64,000 bases of DNA from assembly GCF_010448835.1 (NCBI RefSeq), contig NZ_CP048409.1:2240001-2304000 (forward strand). Reading direction: 5' to 3'. Shown here one piece after another: positions 1-8,892 of this stretch (the stretch's first letter is position 1; every line of letters begins with the position of its first letter). A model generated the notes under the pieces. That model had not been told where the DNA came from, did no database searches, and saw only the letters and a list, made by a program, of their open reading frames with translations. This DNA is from Draconibacterium halophilum (GTDB taxonomy: Bacteria; Bacteroidota; Bacteroidia; Bacteroidales; Prolixibacteraceae). The translations under genes were made by a program, and so were the position numbers.

Positions 1-850
1 CATAATTCGTAATTTTTAGTGCTTTGAAAATACCACCTGATTTGCTCAGTTTAATATTTATTAAGTCGCAGGCATTTATATCGATTAGTCGTTTTGCATC
101 GATATGATCGCAGCAGGTTTCATCGGCCATTATGGGAATTGGGCTAAACCGTCTGATATCAGGTAATTTCATGTAGTCCCAACGCGGAATTGGCTCTTCG
201 CAATGTTGTATTTTATAAGGTGTCAGCGCTTTTAAAATATCGAGCGCTTCTTCGGTTTTCCATCCCTGGTTAGCATCTAAGCGAATAGGAATTTTCGGAC
301 CTATTGTTTCACGTATTCTTTTTATGCTTTCCACATCTTGTTCTTTCGAGTGGCCAAGCTTTACTTTTACAATTTCAAAACCGTTATCAACAATGCGTTT
401 TGCGTCTGCAGCCATTTTTTCAGGATAAGTAAGACTTACCGTGTAATCAATTTGCATTTCCTTGTTGTTTTGTCCACCAAGAAATTGATAAAGTGGTACA
501 CCGGCCTTTTGTGCAGAGATGTCATACAATGCCATGTCGAACGCACTTTTTATGCTTGAATTACCGTATATGGTTTTGTCCATTACATGTGTGCACGACT
601 CAATGTCTTCCGGATTTTTTCCTTTCAGAACTTTTGCCAGGTATTGCCCCACAACAAAACACGTTTCCATGCTCTCACCGTTTATGGTCATAAAAGGACT
701 GCATTCGCCAAAGCCTGTAATGCCCTGGTTTGTGTGAATAACAACGATCACATTTTGGGCGTGATACATAGGGCCCAGAGAAATAACAAAAGGTTCTTTT
801 AATTTGATGGGCGATTGGTAGATATCAATTTTGTCGATAGTAAGGTTCAT
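1..850 (-). CDS. Enolase-superfamily dipeptide epimerase-like protein, C-terminus cut by window edge
   Basis: The gene starts at an ATG at 850 and runs off the left edge after 283 codons; the family is usually 340-370 residues, so roughly a fifth is missing. The mandelate racemase/muconate lactonizing fold is recognisable from its catalytic set: KVK at residues 162-164, metal ligands D192 (in LDANQGW), E218/E219 (HCEEP) and D243 (MADE), and a second lysine near 267 (NIKLSK). LDANQGW and the KxK pair resemble L-Ala-D/L-Glu-type dipeptide epimerases, like the complete homologue at 22970-23983, but the substrate cannot be fixed from this part. A weak half-site similar to the salvage operator lies upstream (891-910). 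It is convergent with nothing visible, and the ilv terminator lies upstream. Confidence 0.85.
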   Translation of the reverse strand, partial: MNLTIDKIDIYQSPIKLKEPFVISLGPMYHAQNVIVVIHTNQGITGFGECSPFMTINGESMETCFVVGQYLAKVLKGKNPEDIESCTHVMDKTIYGNSSIKSAFDMALYDISAQKAGVPLYQFLGGQNNKEMQIDYTVSLTYPEKMAADAKRIVDNGFEIVKVKLGHSKEQDVESIKRIRETIGPKIPIRLDANQGWKTEEALDILKALTPYKIQHCEEPIPRWDYMKLPDIRRFSPIPIMADETCCDHIDAKRLIDINACDLINIKLSKSGGIFKALKITNY

Positions 851-993
851 TGTAAAAGTGCAGTTTTTCACAAAGTTGATGATTCTTTTTTGATGAATAT
901 GTATGACAAATGATAAATTTCAAAAGGTTAACAAAAGAATTAAGATTGATCTAAGCTGATTAGAGGATTTAAAAATAACCTTCAGCCTGAAAG

Positions 994-1025
994 ATAAAAA
1001 AGCCCGTCAGAAAACCTGACGGGCT
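994..1025 (-). terminator. Intrinsic terminator of the ilv operon
   Basis: The arms AGCCCGTCAG (1001-1010) and CTGACGGGCT (1016-1025) pair perfectly around a short loop. On the minus strand the stem is followed by a run of U. It lies 25 bases beyond the ilvN stop, so it closes the ilvDBN unit; ilvC and leu genes are not part of this transcript. Confidence 0.85.
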
Positions 1026-1049
1026 GGTAGTTTTGGACTGTAGAATTTT

Positions 1050-1592
1050 TTAATCTAAACTTGTTAAAAAAGCATCGCGCTCTTTCAGGAATTCAGATAA
1101 ACGCTCGATTGGGTCGCGCATGAGAGCAACTCTTCCCGAGCGGATAAACTGCATAACTTTAAATTCGTTTAATTCCTCGAATAGTGCCTGCGTATCTTCT
1201 TTATGACCGGTTTTTTCAATTACCACATAATCTTTTGTAATTTCAAGAATCCGGGCCCCTGCTCTACGCACGATTTGCTCTATTTTGTCGCTTTCGTAAA
1301 TCGGTTCAATAGGAACTTTATACAGCGCTATTTCCTGGAAGATCATTTCATCGTTGGTGTGATAGAAAGCCTTCAACACATCAATTTGTTTTTCAATCTG
1401 ACTAACCAGTTTTTTGGCCATCGCATCGGTACAATGCACCACAATGGTAAATTTAAAAACGCCTTGCAATGCCGATTCAGATACGGTAAGACTGTCGATA
1501 TTTGTCTTTCTGCGTGTGAAAACGTTTGTGATCCTTGTTAAAAGACCAATGTGGTTTTCAGAATAAACTGTAAGGATATATTCTTCTTTCAT
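1050..1592 (-). CDS. ilvN: Acetolactate synthase small (regulatory) subunit
   Basis: This is a 180-residue protein of normal length for the family. Residues 1-80 form an ACT domain beginning EEYILTVYSENHIGLLTRI, the pocket where valine binds in characterised homologues. The rest matches the ALS small-subunit C-terminal domain, with an IVRRAGARILEI-like segment. It should bind IlvB and confer feedback inhibition on acetolactate synthase, the first common step of isoleucine, valine and leucine synthesis. It is the last gene of ilvD-ilvB-ilvN, 34 bases after ilvB, and is followed by a strong terminator. Regulation should follow the leader attenuator upstream of ilvD. Confidence 0.95.
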   Translation of the reverse strand: MKEEYILTVYSENHIGLLTRITNVFTRRKTNIDSLTVSESALQGVFKFTIVVHCTDAMAKKLVSQIEKQIDVLKAFYHTNDEMIFQEIALYKVPIEPIYESDKIEQIVRRAGARILEITKDYVVIEKTGHKEDTQALFEELNEFKVMQFIRSGRVALMRDPIERLSEFLKERDAFLTSLD

Positions 1593-1626
1593 TTTTTTTA
1601 CTTTTTTCGTTATTCAAGTTACGAAT

Positions 1627-3324
1627 TTATGGCTCTAAAATTATATCCGAAACTGATGCTCCGGTTGGAACCATCGGGAACACATTGTCTTCCTTCTCAA
1701 TTTTAATTTCGAGCAGATAGGGACCATCATGATCGATCATTTTTTGGATACTGGCATCCAGATCCTCTCGTTTATCAACGGTATGGCCTTCAATACCAAA
1801 TCCTTTTCCAATAGTAATAAAATCAGGATTGTGCAGTTCGGTAAATGAATATCGTTTGTCGAAAAATAGCTGCTGCCATTGTCTTACCATTCCCAGGAAG
1901 TTATTGTTTAGCAACATTATTTTTACCGGTAATTTGTTCTGTGCAATGGTCCCTAATTCCTGAATGGTCATTTGAAAACCTCCGTCGCCAACTGCTGCAA
2001 TAACGGTACGGTTGGGTGCTCCAAGTTGTGCTCCCATCGATGCCGGCAAACAAAATCCCATGGTTCCCAAACCTCCTGAAGTTACGTTGCTTCGCGAGTT
2101 TTTGAAATGGAAATAGCGTTGAGCAACCATTTGGTGTTGACCAACATCGGTAACCAAAACGGCATCGTGGTTTGTTTTTTCAGATGCTATTCTAACAGCT
2201 TCTCCCATCGTTAATCCCGGCTTTGTCGGGTACAGGTCTTTCTGTATAACCTTTTCGTTTTCAATAGCATCACATTTCTTGAACTCGTTGTGCCAGTTCT
2301 CGTGGTTATTGGGATTTACATTATCGATAAGCATTTTTAATGCTTTTTTTGCATCAGCCAATACACTCACGTCTGTTTTTACGATCTTATCGATTTCTGC
2401 CGGATCAATTTCAATGTGAATGATCTTGGCCTTTTTTGCATATTCGCTAACCTTGCCGGTAACACGGTCGTCAAAACGCATTCCAACAGCGATAATCAAG
2501 TCGGCTTCGTTGGTGAGTTTATTAGGCCCATAATTTCCGTGCATACCTAACATTCCCACATTTAGCCGATGGTCGGTAGGCAATGCCGAAAGTCCTAATA
2601 GGGTCCAGGCTGCAGGAATTCCGGTTTTTTCGATAAAAGTTCTTACTTCTTCTTCTGCATGGCTGATAATGATTCCCTGGCCAACAAACAGCAATGGTTT
2701 TTTAGCTTCGTTTATTAAATCAGCAGCGGCTTTAATCTGGTGCGGATCAATACTGGTTTCCGGTACGTAACTACGAATTTTTTTACATTTCTCGTATTTA
2801 TATTCCAGCTCGCCAAACTGTGCATCTTTTGTTACATCAATTAAAACCGGCCCCGGACGACCTGTTGTTGCAATATAAAATGCCTGTGCCATTACTTCAG
2901 GAATTTCTTCCGGAGTAGTTATCTGGTAATTCCATTTGGTAACAGGTATCGACATCCCCACAATGTCCGATTCCTGGAAAGCATCGGTTCCTAACAGTGG
3001 AGATGCAACTTGCCCGGTAATACATACCAAAGGCGTTGAATCAATCATTGCATCTGCAATTCCTGTCATCAGGTTAGTGGCACCAGGGCCTGAGGTTGCA
3101 AAAACAATTCCGGGTTTGCCACTGACGCGGGCATAGCCCTGGGCACCGTGAATGGCTCCCTGTTCGTGGCGGGTTAAAATATGTTTTACCTCTTTGTCAA
3201 AATCATACAACGCATCGTAAATGGGCATAATGGCACCGCCAGGATAGCCAAAAATGGTATCCACCCCTTCTTCCATAAGCGACAGTATCAATGCTTGTGA
3301 GCCGGTAATTTTTTTTGCTGTCAT
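1627..3324 (-). CDS. ilvB: Acetolactate synthase large (catalytic) subunit
   Basis: The 565-residue protein is a thiamine-diphosphate enzyme that condenses two pyruvates, or pyruvate with 2-oxobutyrate, in branched-chain amino acid synthesis. The N-terminal pyrimidine-binding domain carries the catalytic Glu in RHEQGAIHGAQGYAR (around residues 53-67). A central domain of TPP-enzyme type follows. The C-terminal domain has the GDGGF...NNNFLGMVRQWQ ThDP/Mg motif. Length and motifs are complete, so the gene looks functional. It lies 70 bases after ilvD and just before ilvN, in one transcript with no internal terminator seen. Confidence 0.96.
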   Translation of the reverse strand: MTAKKITGSQALILSLMEEGVDTIFGYPGGAIMPIYDALYDFDKEVKHILTRHEQGAIHGAQGYARVSGKPGIVFATSGPGATNLMTGIADAMIDSTPLVCITGQVASPLLGTDAFQESDIVGMSIPVTKWNYQITTPEEIPEVMAQAFYIATTGRPGPVLIDVTKDAQFGELEYKYEKCKKIRSYVPETSIDPHQIKAAADLINEAKKPLLFVGQGIIISHAEEEVRTFIEKTGIPAAWTLLGLSALPTDHRLNVGMLGMHGNYGPNKLTNEADLIIAVGMRFDDRVTGKVSEYAKKAKIIHIEIDPAEIDKIVKTDVSVLADAKKALKMLIDNVNPNNHENWHNEFKKCDAIENEKVIQKDLYPTKPGLTMGEAVRIASEKTNHDAVLVTDVGQHQMVAQRYFHFKNSRSNVTSGGLGTMGFCLPASMGAQLGAPNRTVIAAVGDGGFQMTIQELGTIAQNKLPVKIMLLNNNFLGMVRQWQQLFFDKRYSFTELHNPDFITIGKGFGIEGHTVDKREDLDASIQKMIDHDGPYLLEIKIEKEDNVFPMVPTGASVSDIILEP

Positions 3325-3394
3325 ATTGTTTGTTTTTTAATGCCGGTGCTGTAACCGGCTATCTGTTTGTTCTTTGTTTTATTCTTATTCTTTA

Positions 3395-5224
3395 CTAATC
3401 AATTAATCTTACGGCTCCCATATCGGCCGATGAAACGAGACTTGCATAAGCTTTTAGCGCTTTCGATACATTACGGACTCGCGTTGCAGGTTTCCACGCT
3501 TTTGCACCTTTTGCTTCTTCTTCGTTGCGGCGTTTTTGTAATTCTTCGTCAGAAATTACCAGGTTAATCGAGCGCTCGGTAATATCGATGGCAATTTTAT
3601 CGTTGTTGCGAATAAGTGCAATCGCTCCGCCACCTGCAGCTTCCGGAGAAACGTGGCCGATTGATAATCCCGATGTTCCACCTGAGAAACGTCCGTCGGT
3701 AATCAGTGCACAATGTTTATCCAGTTGCATCGATTTTAGGTACGAAGTGGGGTAGAGCATTTCCTGCATGCCCGGCCCGCCTTTTGGCCCTTCGTAACGA
3801 ATAATAATAACATCTCCTTTTTGAACATCATCACCAAGAATACCGTTTACCGCATCATCCTGAGAATCGAAAACTTTAGCTGTTCCACTAAATTTAAAGA
3901 TTGACGAATCCACTCCTGCAGTTTTTACAATACATCCTTTTTCAGCAATGTTACCGAAAAGAATAGCCAAACCGCCATCTTTGCTGTATGCATGTTCAAA
4001 ATCGCGGATACATCCTTCGGCACGATCGTCATCCAGCTGCTTGTAATAGCTTTCCTGCGATCCCATAACAAGGTTACGTCCACCTCCCGGCGCCGATTTA
4101 AATCGCTTAATAGCATCTTCAGTTACCGTATCACGTTTTATATCGTAAGCGGCAATGGCTTCGCCAAGGGTTCTTCCGTCGATGCGCGAAACATTGGTTT
4201 CCATCAGCCCGCCACGTTCCAACTCTCCTAAAATGGACAGGATTCCGCCGGCACGGTTTACATCCTGAATGTGATAATGACCGTTAGGCGCTACTTTGCA
4301 CAAATTAGGAGTAATACGCGAAAGCTGGTCAATATCGTTCATGGTAAAACTAACTTCGGCTTCGTGGGCAATCGCCAGCAAGTGGAGAACAGTGTTTGTT
4401 GATCCTCCCATGGCAATGTCAAGTTTCATGGCATTTAAAAAGGAATCGCGTGAACCAATGCTTCGGGGAAGTACCGAATCGTCGCCTTCGAAATAATATG
4501 CTTTTGTGGCCGTTATAATTTTCTTGGCAGCTTCTTCAAATAGTTTCTTTCTGTTTGCGTGAGTGGCTAGAACTGTTCCGTTTCCGGGAAGTGCCAAGCC
4601 AATTGCTTCGGCCAGACAGTTCATTGAATTTGCTGTGAACATTCCGGAACACGATCCGCAGGTAGGACAAGCATTTTCCTCTACTTGTTGTACATATGAA
4701 TCCTCAATATTTGTGTCGGCCGCCACAACCATGGCATCAACTAAATCGAGGTATTTATCGTCAATTTCACCAGCTTCCATCGGTCCGCCCGATACAAATA
4801 CTGCCGGAATATTCAGGCGCATAGCACCCATCATCATTCCGGGGGTAATTTTATCGCAATTTGATATACAAACCATTGCGTCAACTTTGTGGGCATTACA
4901 CATGTATTCAACACTGTCTGCAATCACATCGCGCGACGGAAGCGAATATAACATGCCGTCGTGGCCCATTGCAATACCATCGTCGACGGCAATGGTATTA
5001 AATTCAGCAGCAAAATAACCTTCTTTTTCAATTAAACTTTTTACATACTGACCTATTTTGTGTAAATGAGCATGCCCCGGAACAAATTGTGTGAACGAGT
5101 TAACAATTGCAATCAGCGGTTTTCCAAAGTGTTCTTCTTTCATTCCGTTAGCTCTCCAAAGGCTACGTGCCCCGGCCATTCTACGGCCTTGCGTGGTTGT
5201 GTTGCTTCGTAATGTGTTATGCAT
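3395..5224 (-). CDS. ilvD: Dihydroxy-acid dehydratase
   Basis: This 609-residue enzyme dehydrates 2,3-dihydroxy-isovalerate or -methylvalerate to the 2-keto acid. Iron-sulfur cysteines appear in CISNCDKITPGM and PTCGSCSGMFTANSMNC, and the C-terminal domain has DGRFSGGTSGLSIGH, all typical of the IlvD/Edd family. The length is close to the usual 610-620. The ATG at 5224 follows the attenuator terminator by about 30 bases, with an A-rich stretch in front as in many Bacteroidota. It is the first structural gene of ilvDBN, so its expression should depend on whether the leader terminator at 5256-5288 forms. Confidence 0.97.
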   Translation of the reverse strand: MHNTLRSNTTTQGRRMAGARSLWRANGMKEEHFGKPLIAIVNSFTQFVPGHAHLHKIGQYVKSLIEKEGYFAAEFNTIAVDDGIAMGHDGMLYSLPSRDVIADSVEYMCNAHKVDAMVCISNCDKITPGMMMGAMRLNIPAVFVSGGPMEAGEIDDKYLDLVDAMVVAADTNIEDSYVQQVEENACPTCGSCSGMFTANSMNCLAEAIGLALPGNGTVLATHANRKKLFEEAAKKIITATKAYYFEGDDSVLPRSIGSRDSFLNAMKLDIAMGGSTNTVLHLLAIAHEAEVSFTMNDIDQLSRITPNLCKVAPNGHYHIQDVNRAGGILSILGELERGGLMETNVSRIDGRTLGEAIAAYDIKRDTVTEDAIKRFKSAPGGGRNLVMGSQESYYKQLDDDRAEGCIRDFEHAYSKDGGLAILFGNIAEKGCIVKTAGVDSSIFKFSGTAKVFDSQDDAVNGILGDDVQKGDVIIIRYEGPKGGPGMQEMLYPTSYLKSMQLDKHCALITDGRFSGGTSGLSIGHVSPEAAGGGAIALIRNNDKIAIDITERSINLVISDEELQKRRNEEEAKGAKAWKPATRVRNVSKALKAYASLVSSADMGAVRLID

Positions 5225-5255
5225 ACTTTTTTGTCTTTTTCTGTCTGTTATAGCA

Positions 5256-5288
5256 TTAAAAAAGCCTTTCTCTGTTTTGAGAAAGGCT
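5256..5288 (-). terminator. Attenuator terminator of the ilv leader
   Basis: On the minus strand the arms AGCCTTTCTC (5288-5279) and GAGAAAGGCT (5272-5263) form a perfect 10-bp stem around a six-base loop, followed by U6. It sits between the leader peptide and ilvD, so it must be read through for ilvD to be made. The same GAGAAAGGC string occurs once more, inside the end of the leader ORF (5322-5330), where it can capture the 5' arm of this stem and so act as antiterminator. Confidence 0.93.
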
Positions 5289-5315
5289 TATAAATATCTT
5301 AACTATCTATACAAA

Positions 5316-5387
5316 TTAATGGCCTTTCTCAGTGTTTCCAAGAATGACAACGAGTAGGACAATAATATTGATAGATAAAATTCTCAT
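5316..5387 (-). CDS. ilv operon leader peptide (attenuator ORF)
   Basis: The ORF encodes 23 residues starting MRILSINIIV. Between residues 3 and 16, 12 of 14 positions are Ile, Leu or Val (5 Ile, 4 Leu, 3 Val), the three end products of the pathway encoded downstream. The last codons (Glu-Lys-Gly) contain GAGAAAGGC, which is complementary to the 5' arm of the following terminator. The expected behaviour is classical: with charged tRNAs the ribosome reaches the stop, covers GAGAAAGGC, and the terminator forms; stalling at the Ile/Leu/Val run leaves GAGAAAGGC free to pair with GCCTTTCTC, so ilvD is transcribed. This is read directly from sequence; the mechanism is inferred from known enterobacterial leaders. 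Confidence 0.9.
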   Translation of the reverse strand: MRILSINIIVLLVVILGNTEKGH

Positions 5388-5407
5388 TTGTTTTTGTAAT
5401 GTTGAAG

Positions 5408-5437
5408 CAAATGTAAAAATTATAATTTATTATCAAA
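5408..5437 (-). promoter_or_regulatory. Predicted ilv leader promoter (Bacteroidota type)
   Basis: The minus strand has TTTG (5437-5434), 18 bases, then TACATTTG (5415-5408), which fits the TTTG / TAnnTTTG Bacteroidota consensus with slightly short spacing (usually 19-21). The start of transcription would be near 5401, about 14 bases before the leader ATG. Confidence 0.65.
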
Positions 5438-5616
5438 ACGAATTGAAATCAAAATATGAGAATTTAAACGAATATTAAACTTATTTGAAGATTTACTTCT
5501 GAAATGTAATTGTTTGAACTGTAATTCTAATGAATTTTTCCACTTCTTTTAAAGATTGTATTTGAATGATTTTATTAATTTCAGGATTTACAAAAACTAC
5601 CGTTTATAAATTAAAC

Positions 5617-7083
5617 ATGAAACTGAAAATCGCATTTCTATATTTCTCTTTTCTATTCCTGTTGATTTCCTGTGTTTCAACACCAAATGGGGAAGCTGTA
5701 AAAAATAATGAGCCGGTAAAAATATATCCTGACTACAACGATGTGAGAATACCCTCAAATATTGCACCCCTGAATTTTATTGTAGAAGAAGCGGGAGATG
5801 CCTATTATTTAATGATTTCTGGTGAAGAAGCTGGTGGTTTTGCCGTTTCATCGCGCGATGGTGTATTTTGTTTTTCGGAAAAGAAATGGGAAAAACTTCT
5901 GGCAGAAAACACAGGGGCGAAAATAAACTATCAAATCTATATTGAAAAAGAAGGTGAATGGAATGAATATCCTACATTCAGTAATAGTGTTTCGGCAGAA
6001 AAGGTTGATCCGTTTTTGTATTACCGTTTGTTATATCCGGGGTATGAGAGCTGGACTGAAATAAGCATTGTGCAACGAAGCCTGGAAAGCTTTCAGGAAA
6101 AAGCAGTTATTGAAAATAATGTTGTGGGGCAAAATTGCGTAAACTGTCATGCATTTAATAATCAGAATGATGAGGATTTTATGTTCCACATGCGAGGCAA
6201 TTTAGGAGGTACTTATTTTGTAGAAGATGGTGATCTGAAAAAAGTAAACCTGAAAACTAAAGAAATGCAAAATGGTGCTGTGTATCCGCGTTGGCACCCA
6301 TCGGGAAAATACGTAGCTTTTTCGTCCAATAAAGTTGTGCAACAATTTCATTCTAAGGAGAACAAAAAGATTGAAGTCTCTGATCTGAATTCATCTTTGG
6401 TGATGTACGATGTGCAAAAAAATGAAATGATGCAGGTTCCGGTAGATCAGGACAAGCAGTTTATGGATACCTATCCCGAGTGGTCGCCTGATGGTAGCTT
6501 CCTGTATTTTTGCCGGGCCCGCCAAATAGCTAAGAATTACGATTATCGCGATATCAAGTATAATTTATACCGAGTTGCATTCAATCCAGAAGAAAGGACA
6601 TTTGCTGAACCGGAACAGATATTTGACGCAGCAGCGCTGGGAAAGAGCGTTTCTTTTCCCCGTATTTCGCCCAATGGAGGAAGCCTGGTTTTTACGCTGC
6701 ACGACTACGGTTGTTTCTCCATATGGCATAAAGAAGCTGATTTATATTCGGTAAACCTTGACAGTTTTAAGGTTTCAGAATGCAAATTGAATAGTGAATT
6801 TACAGAGAGTTACCACAGTTGGTCGTCGAACGGAAGATGGCTGGTGTTTAGCAGCAAACGCGGCGATGGCTTAACTGCCCGGCCTTATATTTCTTATATC
6901 GATAAAAACGGAGATGCAAGTAAACCGTTTGTTTTACCGCAAGAAAATCCGGCATTTTATAAAGAATTTGTCAAAACCTTTAATATCCCGGAATTTACAA
7001 AAACGGATGTGGATCTTACTCCGGGAGAAATAAGGGAAGTTGCCAACCAGAAAGCTGTTCAGGCGCAATGGACTCAAAATTAA
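5617..7083 (+). CDS. Lipoprotein with c-type heme motif and PD40/TolB-like beta-propeller
   Basis: I use the ATG at 5617 rather than an upstream in-frame one because it begins a standard lipoprotein signal, MKLKIAFLYF...LLISC, with the lipid-bearing Cys about residue 20. A single CVNCH heme c motif lies at residues 174-178. The second half has repeated segments with YPRWHPSGKYVAFSS, YPEWSPDGSFLYF, FPRISPNGGSLVFT and YHSWSSNGRWLVFSS, which are PD40/WD40-like propeller blades of the TolB type. It should sit at the periplasmic or outer face of the envelope. Its substrate is unknown. It ends 9 bases before the next gene, so the two are co-transcribed and probably work together. Confidence 0.8.
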   Translation: MKLKIAFLYFSFLFLLISCVSTPNGEAVKNNEPVKIYPDYNDVRIPSNIAPLNFIVEEAGDAYYLMISGEEAGGFAVSSRDGVFCFSEKKWEKLLAENTGAKINYQIYIEKEGEWNEYPTFSNSVSAEKVDPFLYYRLLYPGYESWTEISIVQRSLESFQEKAVIENNVVGQNCVNCHAFNNQNDEDFMFHMRGNLGGTYFVEDGDLKKVNLKTKEMQNGAVYPRWHPSGKYVAFSSNKVVQQFHSKENKKIEVSDLNSSLVMYDVQKNEMMQVPVDQDKQFMDTYPEWSPDGSFLYFCRARQIAKNYDYRDIKYNLYRVAFNPEERTFAEPEQIFDAAALGKSVSFPRISPNGGSLVFTLHDYGCFSIWHKEADLYSVNLDSFKVSECKLNSEFTESYHSWSSNGRWLVFSSKRGDGLTARPYISYIDKNGDASKPFVLPQENPAFYKEFVKTFNIPEFTKTDVDLTPGEIREVANQKAVQAQWTQN

Positions 7084-7092
7084 AAGGAAACA

Positions 7093-8853
7093 ATGAACCA
7101 ATCAAAATATAAATTAAACCGGATTGTACTGAACTTACCGTATCTCCTTCTTTTGTTGTTGGGAACGTTTTATTTATTCAACTTTACAAGTTATATTTTC
7201 TACTATCAGGAAAAATCGTCATTGTTTTTGCTCACTTTTTCTTATTTGCAGGAACACCTGAATCAACCCGGAGGATTTTTAATCTATCTGGGAGAATTGC
7301 AGGAGGCATTTTATTATTATCCTTTGCTCGGAGCTGTTTTGGTAGTATTAGAAATTTGTGCGATTACATTTGTTTTGGGGAAAATAGGTTCTGTGTTGAC
7401 AGGTCGCCGCCTTTATTTTGTTTCTTTTATTATTGGGGCCTTACTTTTTTATCTGCAGACAAATTATCAGTATCAGGCCATAAATAACCTTGGCATTTTA
7501 ATTCATTTACTTTTGTTTTTGGGAGTAATAACAAGCAAGCCAAAGTCCCGATGGGGAGCGGTAATCATTCTTCCGCTTATTTATTTTCTTTTTGGTAGTT
7601 TTTCCTACCTGTTACTCGGAATGTTATCCGTTTATTTTCTATTAGAAAGAAAATGGTTGGTGTTGGCATTCAGTTGGTTAAGTGTTGGTATTTGCTTTTG
7701 GCTTGGTAAGGAGTTTTTATTTTATCAAACCACCAGTTCGCTTCTTGTTTTCCCGTTTTCGGTAACCGCTATTGGCGGACAGGTTATTTTGTTTGGGGTA
7801 ACAGCACTAATTGTACTGTTTGTTCCAATACTTGCAAAAATAAAGGTCAAATCAATCGATCGTTTAAAAATAAGGCAAATGAAGTTTGCCGAACTTTCTC
7901 CTTTTCTTATTATTCTGTTGCTTACTGTTGTTGTGTCTCTGCGCATTGACATCAAGAGTCAGCACTACTTTCACGCTGAAAAATTATTCTACGAACAAAA
8001 ATATGATGAGCTGATTCGATTTAATTCTGTTGAACCAACAAACAACAAACTAACGCTGTTTATAAACAATGTGGCATTGGCCGAAACCGGGCGTTTGGGA
8101 GATTCGTTATTCAAATTCCGCCAGAGCAACGATGGAACCACTCTCTTTTTAAAATGGGAAAATATAGGGCAGTATTTACGGTTTGGTGGTTATTATTATT
8201 ATGCCATTGGTGTAGTAAACGAGGCACAACGTTGGGTTTACGAGTACACTGTGATTTATGGTTATACACCCGAAACCCTTAAAATGCTAATTAAAACCGA
8301 GCTGATTAAAGGAAATTACCAAACGGCGGAAAAATACATTACAATTCTTGGTCAATCGCTTTTTTACAAAAACCAGGCACGCGATTTCAGGAATTTTCTG
8401 AACGATGATGTAGCCGTATTGAGCGATAACGAATTAGGACGAAAAAGGCAGCAGGATACCAAACTCGATTTTTTTGTAAAAAGCGATGAACCCTGGCTAA
8501 ACCTGCTTCCTGTTTTGGATGCCGACCCGAATAACCCGATTGCCCTGCAATATAAGCTGTCTTGGCTGATGCTTCAAAAAGATATGAAAGGTATTGTTGA
8601 ATTGCTACCGGCAATGGAGCAGGCGGGATTAAAAAAGATTCCCAAAAATGTTGAAGAGGCTGTGGTTACCTACAAATTACTGAATATAGGAGAGATACCT
8701 GAGCTAAAACAGCTGAAAATTGATCCACAAACCGAACAACGATTTCAACGGTATTACCAGATATATCAGCAAAATCAGTCGAACAAAAGAAAAGCTCAAA
8801 TTGCTCTTCGTGATTTTGCTGATACATATTGGTATTATGTTTTTTTCAATTAA
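7093..8853 (+). CDS. Large polytopic membrane protein with soluble helical C-terminal half
   Basis: The 586-residue protein has about nine or ten hydrophobic segments within residues 10-300, then a soluble, helix-rich region to the end that looks repeat-like in a TPR manner (for example the stretch around ETLKMLIKTELIKGNYQTAEKY). It resembles what I recall as Bacteroidota DUF6057 proteins, but this is from memory and not certain. It follows the heme/propeller lipoprotein by 9 bases, which implies one operon. No catalytic motif is visible. A role in envelope assembly or sensing would be a guess. Confidence 0.7.
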   Translation: MNQSKYKLNRIVLNLPYLLLLLLGTFYLFNFTSYIFYYQEKSSLFLLTFSYLQEHLNQPGGFLIYLGELQEAFYYYPLLGAVLVVLEICAITFVLGKIGSVLTGRRLYFVSFIIGALLFYLQTNYQYQAINNLGILIHLLLFLGVITSKPKSRWGAVIILPLIYFLFGSFSYLLLGMLSVYFLLERKWLVLAFSWLSVGICFWLGKEFLFYQTTSSLLVFPFSVTAIGGQVILFGVTALIVLFVPILAKIKVKSIDRLKIRQMKFAELSPFLIILLLTVVVSLRIDIKSQHYFHAEKLFYEQKYDELIRFNSVEPTNNKLTLFINNVALAETGRLGDSLFKFRQSNDGTTLFLKWENIGQYLRFGGYYYYAIGVVNEAQRWVYEYTVIYGYTPETLKMLIKTELIKGNYQTAEKYITILGQSLFYKNQARDFRNFLNDDVAVLSDNELGRKRQQDTKLDFFVKSDEPWLNLLPVLDADPNNPIALQYKLSWLMLQKDMKGIVELLPAMEQAGLKKIPKNVEEAVVTYKLLNIGEIPELKQLKIDPQTEQRFQRYYQIYQQNQSNKRKAQIALRDFADTYWYYVFFN

Positions 8854-8892
8854 CGATTTGCCTTACTTGTTTTTGTTGATTTTGGATTGAAA

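Noticed and set aside
891..910. Operator-like half-site in front of the partial epimerase gene
   Set aside because: The minus-strand sequence TTTGTCATACATATTCATCA matches only about 12 of 20 bases, and the right half is not kept. It is too weak to count with the four good sites.
4563..5018. 151-codon frame opposite ilvD
   Set aside because: It is a shadow of a strongly conserved gene, with no ribosome site or recognisable domain.
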